Of a stretch of DNA of 52,190 nucleotides, positions 9,284 through 19,347 are shown in pieces (positions within the stretch are counted from its first letter, which is position 1; the number at the start of each line of letters is the position of its first letter). The position numbers and the translations under genes are program-made. Below the pieces are notes generated by a model that saw only the letters and a program-made list of their open reading frames with translations, was not told the DNA's origin and made no database searches. The stretch lies in the NCBI GenBank assembly GCA_001642415.1, contig LTDK01000031.1, forward strand, positions 1-52,190. Reading direction: 5' to 3'. Origin of the DNA: Nematocida ironsii (taxonomy: Eukaryota > Microsporidia).

Positions 9284-12200
9284 ATGGGCTCGGATATTTC
9301 TATACGGAGAGTGGAGAGTATTGAATTCGGTATTTTGTCTCCTGAGGATATTATAGCAATGAGCGTCTGTAAGATAGAGCACCCAGAAACAATGGAAAGT
9401 GGAGTACCAAAAGAAGGAGGACTGGTGGATTTGCGGTTGGGTACTTCAGAAAGGGGGTTTCTTTGCAGCACGTGCGGGCACAGATCAGATAGCTGTGTAG
9501 GGCATTTTGGGTATATCGAGTTAGCAAAGCCAGTGTTTCACATAGGATACATAGGAAAAATAAAAAAGGTGCTAGAAAGCGTGTGCTTCTTCTGTTCAAA
9601 GCTTCGAGTAGAGAAGAGCAGCTTGCACTCACCCAAGCCAAGGACACAAAAAGAAAGAAAAAGAAGATTAAATTACATATGGAATTTGGCAAAAAACAGA
9701 GCAGTGTGTATGGGAGAGCTAGTTGAAAGTGAAGACAATCCTGAAGAGAAGCAAAGAACTGGGTGTGAAAATCGGCAGCCAACTATAAGAAAAGAGGGGC
9801 TACACCTGCTTGCATTTCAAAAGGGCGAAGAGTCATCTGAAGGAAAAACCATGCTAAGTGCTGAAAAGGTTTTAGAGATACTTAGAAGAATTCCGGAAGA
9901 TGACATTGAGGCGCTTGGGTTTGACTTGGAAAAGGCCCGGCCAGAGTGGATGATTATACGGGTACTTCCCGTGCCGCCTCCGCAGGTTCGGCCGTCCATT
10001 GTGATGGAGGGATCTTTAAGATGCGAGGATGATCTAACACACAAGCTAGCAGATATAATTAAGGCAAGCAACAATCTTAAGAGATATGAGCAAGAAGGTG
10101 TAGCAGGGCACATTATTCGGGACTATGAACAGCTTCTTCAGTTTCACATTGCAACTCTAATGAACAATGATATTTCTGGGCAGCCACAGTCACTGCAGAA
10201 GAATGGAAGGCCGCTTAAGGCAATTAGAGCAAGGCTGCGGGGTAAAGAAGGCAGAGTGAGAGGAAACCTTATGGGAAAGCGTGTGGACTTCAGTGCGCGT
10301 ACTGTTATCACTGCGGACCCAAATATAAGCATGAATGAGGTGGGTGTGCCAGAAGAAATTGCAAGAATGCTAACCTTCCCAGAAAGGGTGACAGAGTATA
10401 ATATTGACAAACTAACCCAGCTCGTGCACAGAGGGCCGTATAATCATCCGGGCGCTAACTATGTAATAAGAGATGATGGACAGAAGATAGATCTGCGATT
10501 CCACAAGGGGGAAGTGCATCTGCAGTGCGGATATGTGGTTGAAAGACATTTGAGCAATGGAGACACCGTGCTGTTTAACCGACAGCCATCCCTTCACAAA
10601 ATGTCAATGATGGCGCACAGAGCAAGGGTGATGAAATACTCCACATTTAGGCTTAACCTCAGTGTTACAGCGCCGTATAATGCAGACTTTGATGGAGATG
10701 AGATGAACTTGCACCTACCACAATCAATACCTGCACAAGCTGAGCTGAAAGAACTGGCCCTGGTGGAGAAGAACATTGTTTCTCCGCAGAGTAATAAGCC
10801 GGTTATGGGAATTGTTCAGGATACACTAATGGGGGTGTATAAGCTCACAAGAAGAGACCTTTTCTTAACAAGAAGCCAGGTTATGCACCTGCACTATGCA
10901 ATTGACAATGGAAGCAAGCCTATAAAGCCAACAATACTACGGCCGGCTGTCTTATACACGGGAAAGCAGATCTTCTCAGCAACACTTCCAGACGTTACTT
11001 ACAGAGGGCTTCATTCTGAGCATGTGCACGGAAAGAGCTATAGGGCAAACCCAATGGATAGCGAGGTTGTAATAAAGAATGGAGAGCTTCTTGCAGGAAT
11101 TATATGTAAAAAAACAGTGGGGACTGCGTCAGGTGGGCTTATTCATGTGATTGCCAACGATTTCCCGAGAAGTGTGTGTGTTGATTTCATTGATGCACTG
11201 CAAAGGGCAATTAGCACCTGGCTTATGGCGTATGAGACATTCTCTGTTGGAATTGGGGATACAATTGCAGACCCGTCCTCCATGGATATGATCAAAGAAG
11301 CAATTGAGCAGGCAAAAGGGGATGTAAAGGATATTATTGTACAGGCAGAAAGCAATAACCTTGAAAGACTTCCCGGCCTTACCATGCGAGAGTCGTTCGA
11401 AGCTGCGGTCACTCTTGCACTAAACAAAGCAAGAGATACAAGCGGTACATCCACACAGAAAAATCTAAGATCCCAGAACAATATTAAGCAAATGGTGGTG
11501 TCTGGATCAAAGGGTTCGTATATTAACATTTCGCAGATGAGTGCATGTGTAGGCCAGCAGAGTGTGGAGGGAAAAAGAATCCTTAACGGATTTAGAGACA
11601 GATCCCTCCCACACTTTACAAAGGATGACTTCACAGCAGAGTCTCGGGGGTTCATTAGCAGCTCTTATGTAGCAGGATTGTCGCCAGTTGAGTTCTTTTT
11701 CCACGCAATGGGAGGAAGAGAAGGGCTGATTGACACGGCAGTTAAGACGGCAGAGACAGGATATATTCAGAGAAGGCTAATTAAGGCGCTGGAAGATGCA
11801 CAGGTCCGGCATGATAAGAGTGTGCGAGATGGAGAAGGGCATGTTATACAGTGTGCGTATGGAGGAGACTGCTTCGATGCAACATATGTGGAGATGCAGT
11901 CACTGGCCCTCTTCTGCTCACCCGAAAAATTTTCTGAAATGTACATTATAGATTACTCAATTCTTTCAGACTACCATCTTTCACCATCTATATTAAGCTC
12001 ATTGAGGTTGCCCAAGACCAAGGCGCTTTTGGCTGCAGAGGTGAAAATGCTGCAGGAGGAGGCAAAGAAGCTGCAAAGCAAGCACTCAAAAGGGAAAAAG
12101 CCTCTTCCAGTTCCTTTTGAGAGAATATTCAGAGTGGCAGGAGAAATGCGGTCAGCAGTTTCATCTTCTTTCCCGGGAGTGGCTATAATGATGGGGGAGG

Positions 12201-14119
12201 CAGGAAGCCAGATGGGCAAGCATGGCCGCTTGCCACAATATGGGTCAAGCACATACCCCAATGGCATGGACATGGAGAATATTAGGTGGAGCGGAGAAGA
12301 TCTTCTTCCAGAGACAATTATTAAAACACGGGAGGCATTAGAAAAGGAGCTGCAAGCAGCAATCAGCCATGTTGATGAAATATCCGAGATTGCGTTTTCT
12401 TTATTTAGAGCGCATCTTCGGGGGTATTTCACTGTGAAGCGAATCCTTTGTGAATACAAGCTTTCTTCATATGCATTTAACTGGGTGGTGGATCAGATAC
12501 GCACCTCTTTCCTTAAAGCTATAGTTTCAGCTGGGGAGATGGTAGGGACACTGGCTGCGCAGAGTATTGGTGAGCCAGCAACGCAGATGACTCTTAATAC
12601 ATTCCACTTGGCTGGTGTAGCCAGCACTGTGACAAGAGGAGTACCGCGCCTTAAAGAAATAATCAATGCTGCCCAAACAATTAAAACACCGTCTCTTACA
12701 ATCTATCTGAAAGAGGAAATACGGCATACGCTTGAAGGCGCAAAGAGAGCGCAGCAGGAAATAGAAAGATGTTATCTTAAGGACATACTTTTAAAGTCTG
12801 AGATAATATATGATCCAACCATGCGCGCAGTTAAGGCAGACGAAGACTTTATATTTGCATATGGTATACTTGATCCAACTGTGTACACACCAGACTCGCC
12901 GTGGATGCTTAGACTAGAGCTGAGCAGAAGCGCAATGGTGGACAGAGGTATCAGGATAGAGCAAGTTGCAAAAACGCTTTCACACAGCACTACATACAGG
13001 TGCATGCACAGCGACCACAACTCTTCAGAGCAAATCATCCGTTGCGAGTTACCAAATAATGAAGAAGCGCTGCGAAAAATAGAAACTAGCGTTTCATGCA
13101 TTATGGTTAAAGGAATGCCAAAAATTAAAAGGGTGTTTATAAGTGAAATAGGCACAGAAGATAAAAAAGAGTTTATCCTGCAAACAGAAGGAACTGGGCT
13201 GCTTGATGTGCTTAGCCATCCACTGATAGATCCTACACGCACTGTATCAAATGATCCGCTAGAGATGTGCAGAGTCTTTGGTGTTGAGGCTGCGAGAACC
13301 AGCATTCTTAATGAAATTAGATTAGTGATAGAAAGCGATGGGTCGTATGTGAACTTCCGGCACTTGGCAATTTTGGCTGATATAATGACACAGAGAGGAA
13401 TTATATGTGGTATCACGCGGCATGGCACAAACCGAGGAGAGTCTGGTGCTCTTATGCGGTGCTCATTTGAGGAGACGGTTGAAATTCTGCTTGAGGCAGC
13501 TGCCACTGCTGAGATAGATAGATGCAAGGGAGTGGTTGAGAGCGTTATGCTGGGGAAGATTGCCTCAATAGGCACAGGAATAACAGACGTGCTAATTGAC
13601 AAAAAGAGCATTGAGCTTGGTGTTATGGCAATGGAGAAGTATTCATTTGAAGACGAGGAGGATATCTCTGATGAGGGAACCCCTGTAGACCTTCTTTCAC
13701 CTTCAAGCACAATACACTCCGACCACACTGTTATGTCAAGTCCGTCAGACAGGTCCATACATGGATGGTCGCCGCAGAATACTGAGATTGGATATACTGC
13801 ATCAAGCCCCAACATATCATATGGATATTCTGGCGGGGGATATGCGCCATCATCTCCTAACATTGTGCATTCTCCATACATGCAGGGTGTATCTTCACCT
13901 AGCCACGAATATGTTCCCATGACACCCAGAAGGATGCCAGGAGTGCATAACAATATGGGTGGAATGAACAGCGGGGCATACAGCATCAGCTCCCCTAGCT
14001 CACAGAAGCTGTACTCGCCAGTTCCATTCACACCTGCATATGGGTACGGCGCCATGGGCGATGACAGCGATGAAAGCAGTAGTAGCAGTGATGAATTCAA
14101 GAATCCTATACATGATTAA
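9284..14119 (+). CDS. RNA polymerase II largest subunit RPB1
   Basis: The 1611-residue protein forms half of the Pol II active centre and makes mRNA in the nucleus. The clamp zinc site is visible from C61 (CSTCGHRSDSCVGHFG). The catalytic Mg-binding loop NADFDGDE is at 466-473. The trigger-loop segment GEMVGTLAAQSIGEPATQMT starts at about 1084. The core ends near 1450. The C-terminal domain of about 160 residues lacks the usual tandem YSPTSPS heptads. Only scattered relatives remain, such as YTASSPN (1504-1510), YAPSSPN (1520-1526) and YSP at 1577, within a Ser/Gly/Tyr/Pro-rich tail that has about eleven SP or TP sites and an acidic, Ser-rich end. The start ATG follows a T/A-rich leader and gives the normal RPB1 N-terminus. 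The CDS is noticeably more GC-rich than the intergenic DNA. Confidence 0.99.
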   Translation: MGSDISIRRVESIEFGILSPEDIIAMSVCKIEHPETMESGVPKEGGLVDLRLGTSERGFLCSTCGHRSDSCVGHFGYIELAKPVFHIGYIGKIKKVLESVCFFCSKLRVEKSSLHSPKPRTQKERKRRLNYIWNLAKNRAVCMGELVESEDNPEEKQRTGCENRQPTIRKEGLHLLAFQKGEESSEGKTMLSAEKVLEILRRIPEDDIEALGFDLEKARPEWMIIRVLPVPPPQVRPSIVMEGSLRCEDDLTHKLADIIKASNNLKRYEQEGVAGHIIRDYEQLLQFHIATLMNNDISGQPQSLQKNGRPLKAIRARLRGKEGRVRGNLMGKRVDFSARTVITADPNISMNEVGVPEEIARMLTFPERVTEYNIDKLTQLVHRGPYNHPGANYVIRDDGQKIDLRFHKGEVHLQCGYVVERHLSNGDTVLFNRQPSLHKMSMMAHRARVMKYSTFRLNLSVTAPYNADFDGDEMNLHLPQSIPAQAELKELALVEKNIVSPQSNKPVMGIVQDTLMGVYKLTRRDLFLTRSQVMHLHYAIDNGSKPIKPTILRPAVLYTGKQIFSATLPDVTYRGLHSEHVHGKSYRANPMDSEVVIKNGELLAGIICKKTVGTASGGLIHVIANDFPRSVCVDFIDALQRAISTWLMAYETFSVGIGDTIADPSSMDMIKEAIEQAKGDVKDIIVQAESNNLERLPGLTMRESFEAAVTLALNKARDTSGTSTQKNLRSQNNIKQMVVSGSKGSYINISQMSACVGQQSVEGKRILNGFRDRSLPHFTKDDFTAESRGFISSSYVAGLSPVEFFFHAMGGREGLIDTAVKTAETGYIQRRLIKALEDAQVRHDKSVRDGEGHVIQCAYGGDCFDATYVEMQSLALFCSPEKFSEMYIIDYSILSDYHLSPSILSSLRLPKTKALLAAEVKMLQEEAKKLQSKHSKGKKPLPVPFERIFRVAGEMRSAVSSSFPGVAIMMGEAGSQMGKHGRLPQYGSSTYPNGMDMENIRWSGEDLLPETIIKTREALEKELQAAISHVDEISEIAFSLFRAHLRGYFTVKRILCEYKLSSYAFNWVVDQIRTSFLKAIVSAGEMVGTLAAQSIGEPATQMTLNTFHLAGVASTVTRGVPRLKEIINAAQTIKTPSLTIYLKEEIRHTLEGAKRAQQEIERCYLKDILLKSEIIYDPTMRAVKADEDFIFAYGILDPTVYTPDSPWMLRLELSRSAMVDRGIRIEQVAKTLSHSTTYRCMHSDHNSSEQIIRCELPNNEEALRKIETSVSCIMVKGMPKIKRVFISEIGTEDKKEFILQTEGTGLLDVLSHPLIDPTRTVSNDPLEMCRVFGVEAARTSILNEIRLVIESDGSYVNFRHLAILADIMTQRGIICGITRHGTNRGESGALMRCSFEETVEILLEAAATAEIDRCKGVVESVMLGKIASIGTGITDVLIDKKSIELGVMAMEKYSFEDEEDISDEGTPVDLLSPSSTIHSDHTVMSSPSDRSIHGWSPQNTEIGYTASSPNISYGYSGGGYAPSSPNIVHSPYMQGVSSPSHEYVPMTPRRMPGVHNNMGGMNSGAYSISSPSSQKLYSPVPFTPAYGYGAMGDDSDESSSSSDEFKNPIHD

Positions 14120-15185
14120 TAAGTACTGCCTTAGCCTAGTTATCCTAGAAGTGGAAATCAAAAATGCTATAGATTTCTTCATGCTCATTTTGAAATAAAC
14201 ATGCATCATAATTACTACTCTATTACAGTTTATTAGCAGGCCCTTGGGATAGATTGTTTTGTTCCTGTAGTAGTTGCTAGGTATTTTTATTGCTGGATAT
14301 TTAGTTCTTATTCTTTCATTTGGATTTACTACATTATGAATGAATATAAAATACAATTATTAGAAAATAAAATAATTCTTCTATTGGAATAATTAAAATT
14401 TAGGCTGCATTATAGCCTGAAGCCCAAGCTGCAGAAATAGTATGCCACAGCCCAAACGCGAAATTTTAAAAATAAGTTCTTTATACTAGCCAATCTCTTT
14501 ATAGCAAGAAAACAATGCACGGGGTGTTAAATTGGCCTTTAAATATTATTTAAGGAAAATACTAATAAATACAATTTTAGTGTGCTTGATTTTACATACA
14601 ATAAAACAGAATAAATTATAATTTGAGAGAAAATTTAGACATAGCACTGCATTTATACTGCGCATGAAACGCTATAAATATTATTTAGTTTGCTTTGGCA
14701 TGTCTTCCTAAAATATATACCTTGAAAATAGTAGAAGTGATACATTAGCGTACTATATATTCTATTTAGTATAATGTCTATATACAGTGTGCCAGTGCTT
14801 TTTAGATAAACGCAGTCCATTAATATTTCTTATGCGATTTTATTTTCTATTTTTAAATTTTGTTATATTTGTAATATGTGGGTATAATCAAATAAAAGCC
14901 AAACGAGCAAGAATGTATAAATAAGCATTTGGAGTTATTTAAGGCAGCATATATAACCTGAAATATAATACATAAATAAGAATCCTGTTATAATCGTTAT
15001 ATTTATGCATTAAACCACCCTATACAGCTTTGAATTTCAGATTTTTATTTCAGTGCATTTTGATTTAAGATCTTTTGTTTGGGTTTTAGAAGTTTTTGTT
15101 TTTATAGATCTGAGAATAATTCTTCTTTTATTCTAAAATGACCTGCTTGTGTCTTGGATAAAAAATCTTTTCTTTTCTTAAATAA
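14120..15185. other. AT-rich intergenic region
   Basis: A 1.07-kb gap between RPB1 and the Bud32 gene. It carries a one-mismatch ATAACCCGAAA-like site at 14953-14963 and otherwise only low-complexity AT-rich sequence. No gene or RNA was recognised. Confidence 0.55.
14953..14963 (+). promoter_or_regulatory. ATAACCCGAAA-like motif, one mismatch
   Basis: ATAACCTGAAA, 222 bp upstream of the Bud32 start codon. Confidence 0.35.
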
Positions 15186-15851
15186 ATGAAGAGTCTCTCT
15201 ATTGGCGCAGAGGCAGCTGTTTACAGAAACAACAACTACATTGTAAAAATAAGAACACCAAAGAAATACAGAATAAGCGAAATTGACACTTCTATACGAA
15301 AAAGTAGAACAAAGCTGGAGAAGATGCTTCTAAAGAGAATAGAGCACTTAGATATTTCTCCAAAGATATATGATATGAGTGTTCTGCCAGAAGTCTCAGA
15401 TAGTACCATTTGCTTAGACGAGAAATATGCTATATGCATGGAACATCTGGAAGGAAAGACTCTAAAAGAGGAAATTGTTAAAAACAGTACAGATACCGGC
15501 TATATAATTAGTCTGCTTTCAGATGTTTATAAGTGTATAGGCCAGCTGCACAGCCAACAAATGGTGCATGGAGACCTAACACCTAATAATGTTCTTCTTT
15601 GCAGCGGAAAGGTGAAAATAATTGATTTTGGCCTAGGAAAAATATCAAATAAAATAGAAGACAGCGCAGTTGATCTTTACGTATTTGAAAGAACAATTAT
15701 GTCTTTAGCAGGGATTGTACTAGAGAGCATGAGCGAAGTAATTGAAGCGGCGTATGTAAATGGAAATGTGAAAAAAGGAAAGGAGACCCTAGGAAAGCTG
15801 AAGGAAGTACGAAGGCGTGGAAGAAAAAGAGAACTTAATGCGGTTGGTTAG
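15186..15851 (+). CDS. KEOPS kinase/ATPase Bud32 (PRPK)
   Basis: Bud32 is a small atypical kinase whose ATPase activity supports the KEOPS complex in making the t6A modification on ANN-decoding tRNAs. Visible features are the short glycine-loop substitute GAEAAV (7-12), the ATP-binding Lys at about K21, the family motif KKYRISEID (about 26-34), the catalytic loop HGDLTPNN (128-135), the DFG motif at 147-149 and a basic C-terminal RRRGRKR tail. At 221 residues it is of typical Bud32 size and has no C-lobe extension. The ATG follows TTAAATAA and opens directly into the GAEA strand. No Kae1 partner is present in this window. Confidence 0.93.
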   Translation: MKSLSIGAEAAVYRNNNYIVKIRTPKKYRISEIDTSIRKSRTKLEKMLLKRIEHLDISPKIYDMSVLPEVSDSTICLDEKYAICMEHLEGKTLKEEIVKNSTDTGYIISLLSDVYKCIGQLHSQQMVHGDLTPNNVLLCSGKVKIIDFGLGKISNKIEDSAVDLYVFERTIMSLAGIVLESMSEVIEAAYVNGNVKKGKETLGKLKEVRRRGRKRELNAVG

Positions 15852-16492
15852 TCTGTGCTAGTTTGCATATATAAACTAGAGTGATTGACTTGATATAACT
15901 TAGTATGACTTTTTAGTATTTCATTTGTATTCTTTCTAATTTAGATATTTCATATTATTTTATTTTTAAAGTGTAGCTTTTATCTTCTAAGAATATACGA
16001 AATGTAAAAATAAAAAAATAGGAAAACAATCTAAAATTAGATGACTTGAAATTTAATCGCAACAAAAACCTGCTAAATAAATGAAAATAGAGACAAATTT
16101 ATATTACAAATTATTTATTTATAAATTAAATGGGAAAATATCAGGAAATGTAATAAGTGGTGTATTATAAACAAGAGGCTTTTAAAGTAAAGTCCAGAAG
16201 AACAAATGCCAACACTAATTTAAATAATCTACCGAAACCAAATGGTTTTTTACTTAGTATTATTTTCTGTTTAATTTTGTGTGAAGTAGCATACACTAAC
16301 AATTGTCCTTATAAAGTTTAAAACACAAAATTAGCATAATATAACAATAAGGGGCATTATAGAAAAAGAATAAATAAAGGAGAGAAAACTCGCCGAAAAA
16401 AAGATAGAAAGACAAGAAAGAGGGAAAGAAAACCGTAGTAAAAGATAATATATGACAGAACAAGTTTATAAATGCCTCCAAGAATTGCGTTA

Positions 16493-16503
16493 TTTCGGGT
16501 TAT
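16493..16503 (-). promoter_or_regulatory. ATAACCCGAAA motif, exact copy
   Basis: TTTCGGGTTAT on the plus strand; first of two same-orientation copies in one gap. Confidence 0.6.
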
Positions 16504-16638
16504 ATATTGCATGTATATATTTAAACTTATATATTTTGGAATATTTTAGTAATACTTTTACTTTTATAGTATTTGCATTAAGTTATATTTGGATTTTAGA
16601 ACAATATGAATTTATATATTGGAAATCTATTTATACTA

Positions 16639-16649
16639 TTTCGGGTTAT
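16639..16649 (-). promoter_or_regulatory. ATAACCCGAAA motif, exact copy
   Basis: TTTCGGGTTAT on the plus strand; second of the pair, 186 bp before the next start codon. Confidence 0.6.
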
Positions 16650-16834
16650 ATTCAGAAATTAAAAGATATATTACTGATGAATCTGCTTTACTCAACTGCA
16701 GATTTATAAATGACAAGCAAACATAAAGAAATCTCTTATATTATGAAGCAGTAGAAGACAGAATAATGTGAAAGTTCTGGTTTATGCTTTGTGCCTCTTT
16801 GCTTTAATAAAAAATATTTATATCCTGCTTGAAT

Positions 16835-19243
16835 ATGCTAGCACAGGGAACTGACTTAGTGTTATCAGCGCGAGGTAGCAAAATATATGTCTATAGCATG
16901 GCAGAAGGAATGCAATTAAAAAGTACAATTAAAGGAAATTCCCAGGTTTCTGCGGCTGCGTGTGCTTTAAATGATTCATTTTTGTTAATTGGAACAGTAG
17001 GTGGGCACCTCTACTACTACAACACAATAGAAAAGAAAGAGCTGGTTACTTTAGAAGAGTGCGAAGAGATAGCCAAGATACCACTTAAAATTACATGCAT
17101 ATTCATTCTAAATGATATTGTATATGTTACATCTGAGACTGGTACAATTAGAATATTTTCTATTCAGCTGGTACAAAGGACTGCAAATATAAGTACAACT
17201 ATAAATACAACACTTACAGAAGGTAGCGCAGAAAAGGATGGCTGGATGGAGGAGATAGAATCAGTTGGAGAGTCTACAGCAGACACACTCAGCATGAACA
17301 TTAGTCGAACAGAAGGAACCCACCATGCATTTAAGTATATGAGAGAGATAAAACATACTACACCAATAAGCTCTACTGCAGTATGCGGTTCCAATATATA
17401 TATACTGGATATGAGAGGAAGGGTTATTGTGTTTCCGTCAAAGGTTGTATATGACAATATTTCAGATATTCATTTTAGGAAGTATCTGTTTTGCATTGAT
17501 GGGTGCACTGTATTTGCAGAAGTTGGTCGTGTTTTTACGTCAGTGTACTTTGCAAAATCCCCAATAAAGTATATATCAAGTACAATAGAGGGGGGATTCT
17601 TTTTTATACTAACAGAAAGTGAGCTGGAAGTAATGAAAATAGAGGAAATGGGAGGAAAGCGGGTGTACTCACAGAAGCTATTCAAAGAAACTGAAGAGAT
17701 TGTGGTAGATTCAAAGAGGTCTCTGATATATGCTATGCACAATGGGAAGCCTACAAGAATAGACCTAGACTATGTGTGGATCGACAAACCAATAGAAGAT
17801 CTAAAGATAGAAGGAAGTACAATTAAAGAGGTGCGCAGAGAAGAAGAGCCAGATGTGGAGGGTGATGAATATTTTGACATACCAAATGTGAAGGCTGTGA
17901 AGGACATGGCGCTGCCTTCTGTTAAATATGCAGCTGGAAATGTTAAATTGAACCTACGTAAAGGCGGATTTGATTTTGGTTCAGACTCAGATGAGCATGA
18001 TAGTAATGAAAACCAGCATAATTCAGATATTGAAGATTTATTTGAATCTGGTGATGGGTCTCCTGGTGCAGAAATCCCAGAATACGGGCACTCGCATCTT
18101 TTAGAGACTTCTGCAGACCCTGCACCGGTAACAAGCGCAAGAAAGCACTGTGTTTTAAACAAAATATGCGGTCCTGTCTCAATTACTAATAATCAAGAAA
18201 GATTGGCCTATTGGTCAGCAGAGTGCAGTATTAGGATATCTGATCGAATGGATTATAAGCAGGTTGAGGTTGTTACGCGGGCATCCTCTGTTGAAGTTTC
18301 TATTTTGAAAGAAACGGGGGATATTATGCTAGCTGCAGCATCCAAATTTATTCTTGTGCTATACACGGGAGTATATTTAAAGATATATCAAAGTGCATGT
18401 GGAATATTTTCTGAAATTTCATTAGTGCAGAAGATAGAAACAAAAAACAGAGTAGAAAGAGTTGTTTCTGGTGAAGAGTTCTTCTGCATAGTAAGCGAGA
18501 GTGGCCTATTATCCAATGTGTCTGTGTATTCCAAGGCCCTAAAAGAGCTATTCTGTTTAGTTGGTGTTGTTAAAGGAATTGCAGCAAGCGGAGAGTATTT
18601 AGGAATTATTTTAGAAGAGGGAGAGGGTGTTTCGGTACGTGCATTCAGGTATGAGAATGGCACAGTTCGAAGTATAAGCAGCGCATATTTCAATAGGCAA
18701 TCAATTGATTTCTGCGGAATATCAAATACTGGTGTGTTTGTTTTTGAGGTTTCTTCCCTTTTCTATATCTTGGGCAGGTCTAGAATTATTGGTCTGTCCA
18801 GCACAGTGGCAGGGGTTCCTATTTCCGTGGTTGGCGAAAACATAGCGTACTTACTAGAAAATGAAAATGGGTCTGTTACCATATACCCGGAGGCAATTCA
18901 ATACAGTCGCATTGAGCGAGAGTGCTGTTTAGGCAAGAAAACGAATATTTATGCAGAAATCGAACAAGAAATGAAAGATATTCCTGTTAGTTCAGTGCTA
19001 AGCAGTCAGTTTTTGCGTAGTGGGTCTACAGAAAGTGGCCAAACTGCAGTACCTCGATCAGAAGAAGATGAAAATACTATTTTTATCAAAAAGGCACACA
19101 AGTCAGTAGAAACTACTCCACGCAAGCCGAATACTAGCTATTCAGATATAAGTAAAGTTGAGTATCCAACCATGCACACACCTACAAAAAAAGTAAAGCA
19201 TTCAAATCCATTTGCAAGGAATAATACCACACAAAGCAAATAG
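16835..19243 (+). CDS. Ctf4/WDHD1 (And-1)-like beta-propeller protein
   Basis: This 802-residue protein matches the layout of Ctf4/And-1/Mcl1, the hub that links the replicative CMG helicase to DNA polymerase alpha. An N-terminal WD40-like propeller fills about residues 1-310. A long acidic, Ser/Asp-rich linker follows (about 330-430). A second propeller of SepB/Mcl1-mid type (about 440-700) includes LFCLVGVVKGIAASGEYLGI, which parallels the sheet rhythm of that domain in WDHD1. The tail is basic and disordered and ends with the motif NPFAR, similar to NPFAK-type tails of replication proteins. The C-terminal helical bundle that Ctf4 uses for client binding appears short or missing. The start is the first ATG in frame. 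It could instead be another two-propeller WD protein; the call rests on domain order and the second propeller. Confidence 0.6.
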   Translation: MLAQGTDLVLSARGSKIYVYSMAEGMQLKSTIKGNSQVSAAACALNDSFLLIGTVGGHLYYYNTIEKKELVTLEECEEIAKIPLKITCIFILNDIVYVTSETGTIRIFSIQLVQRTANISTTINTTLTEGSAEKDGWMEEIESVGESTADTLSMNISRTEGTHHAFKYMREIKHTTPISSTAVCGSNIYILDMRGRVIVFPSKVVYDNISDIHFRKYLFCIDGCTVFAEVGRVFTSVYFAKSPIKYISSTIEGGFFFILTESELEVMKIEEMGGKRVYSQKLFKETEEIVVDSKRSLIYAMHNGKPTRIDLDYVWIDKPIEDLKIEGSTIKEVRREEEPDVEGDEYFDIPNVKAVKDMALPSVKYAAGNVKLNLRKGGFDFGSDSDEHDSNENQHNSDIEDLFESGDGSPGAEIPEYGHSHLLETSADPAPVTSARKHCVLNKICGPVSITNNQERLAYWSAECSIRISDRMDYKQVEVVTRASSVEVSILKETGDIMLAAASKFILVLYTGVYLKIYQSACGIFSEISLVQKIETKNRVERVVSGEEFFCIVSESGLLSNVSVYSKALKELFCLVGVVKGIAASGEYLGIILEEGEGVSVRAFRYENGTVRSISSAYFNRQSIDFCGISNTGVFVFEVSSLFYILGRSRIIGLSSTVAGVPISVVGENIAYLLENENGSVTIYPEAIQYSRIERECCLGKKTNIYAEIEQEMKDIPVSSVLSSQFLRSGSTESGQTAVPRSEEDENTIFIKKAHKSVETTPRKPNTSYSDISKVEYPTMHTPTKKVKHSNPFARNNTTQSK

Positions 19244-19347
19244 AAAATGCAGTAGAAGGGATTCTGTATTAAATATTTCTGTTTATCTTATAGCGGCTTT
19301 CGCTGCTTTTAATTATTGTTGCTGATATACTAAATTTTCTGTTCTAT

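Larger units (their letters stand above)
15852..16834. other. AT-rich intergenic region with two tandem motifs
   Basis: The gap lies between Bud32 and the Ctf4-like gene. Two exact ATAACCCGAAA motifs occur 146 bp apart in the same orientation (16493, 16639). An 85-codon open frame (16452-16709) spans both motifs and translates to Tyr/Ile/Leu-rich AT-type sequence. I do not treat it as a gene. Confidence 0.55.

Noticed and set aside
12772..14100. Long (442-codon) minus-strand frame opposite the RPB1 3' half
   Set aside because: Shadow of the RPB1 coding sequence; RPB1 is unequivocal and this frame has no family features.
16452..16709. 85-codon plus-strand open frame
   Set aside because: Tyr/Ile/Leu-rich translation typical of AT-rich DNA, spans two copies of the intergenic motif, and no family or conserved-looking segment.
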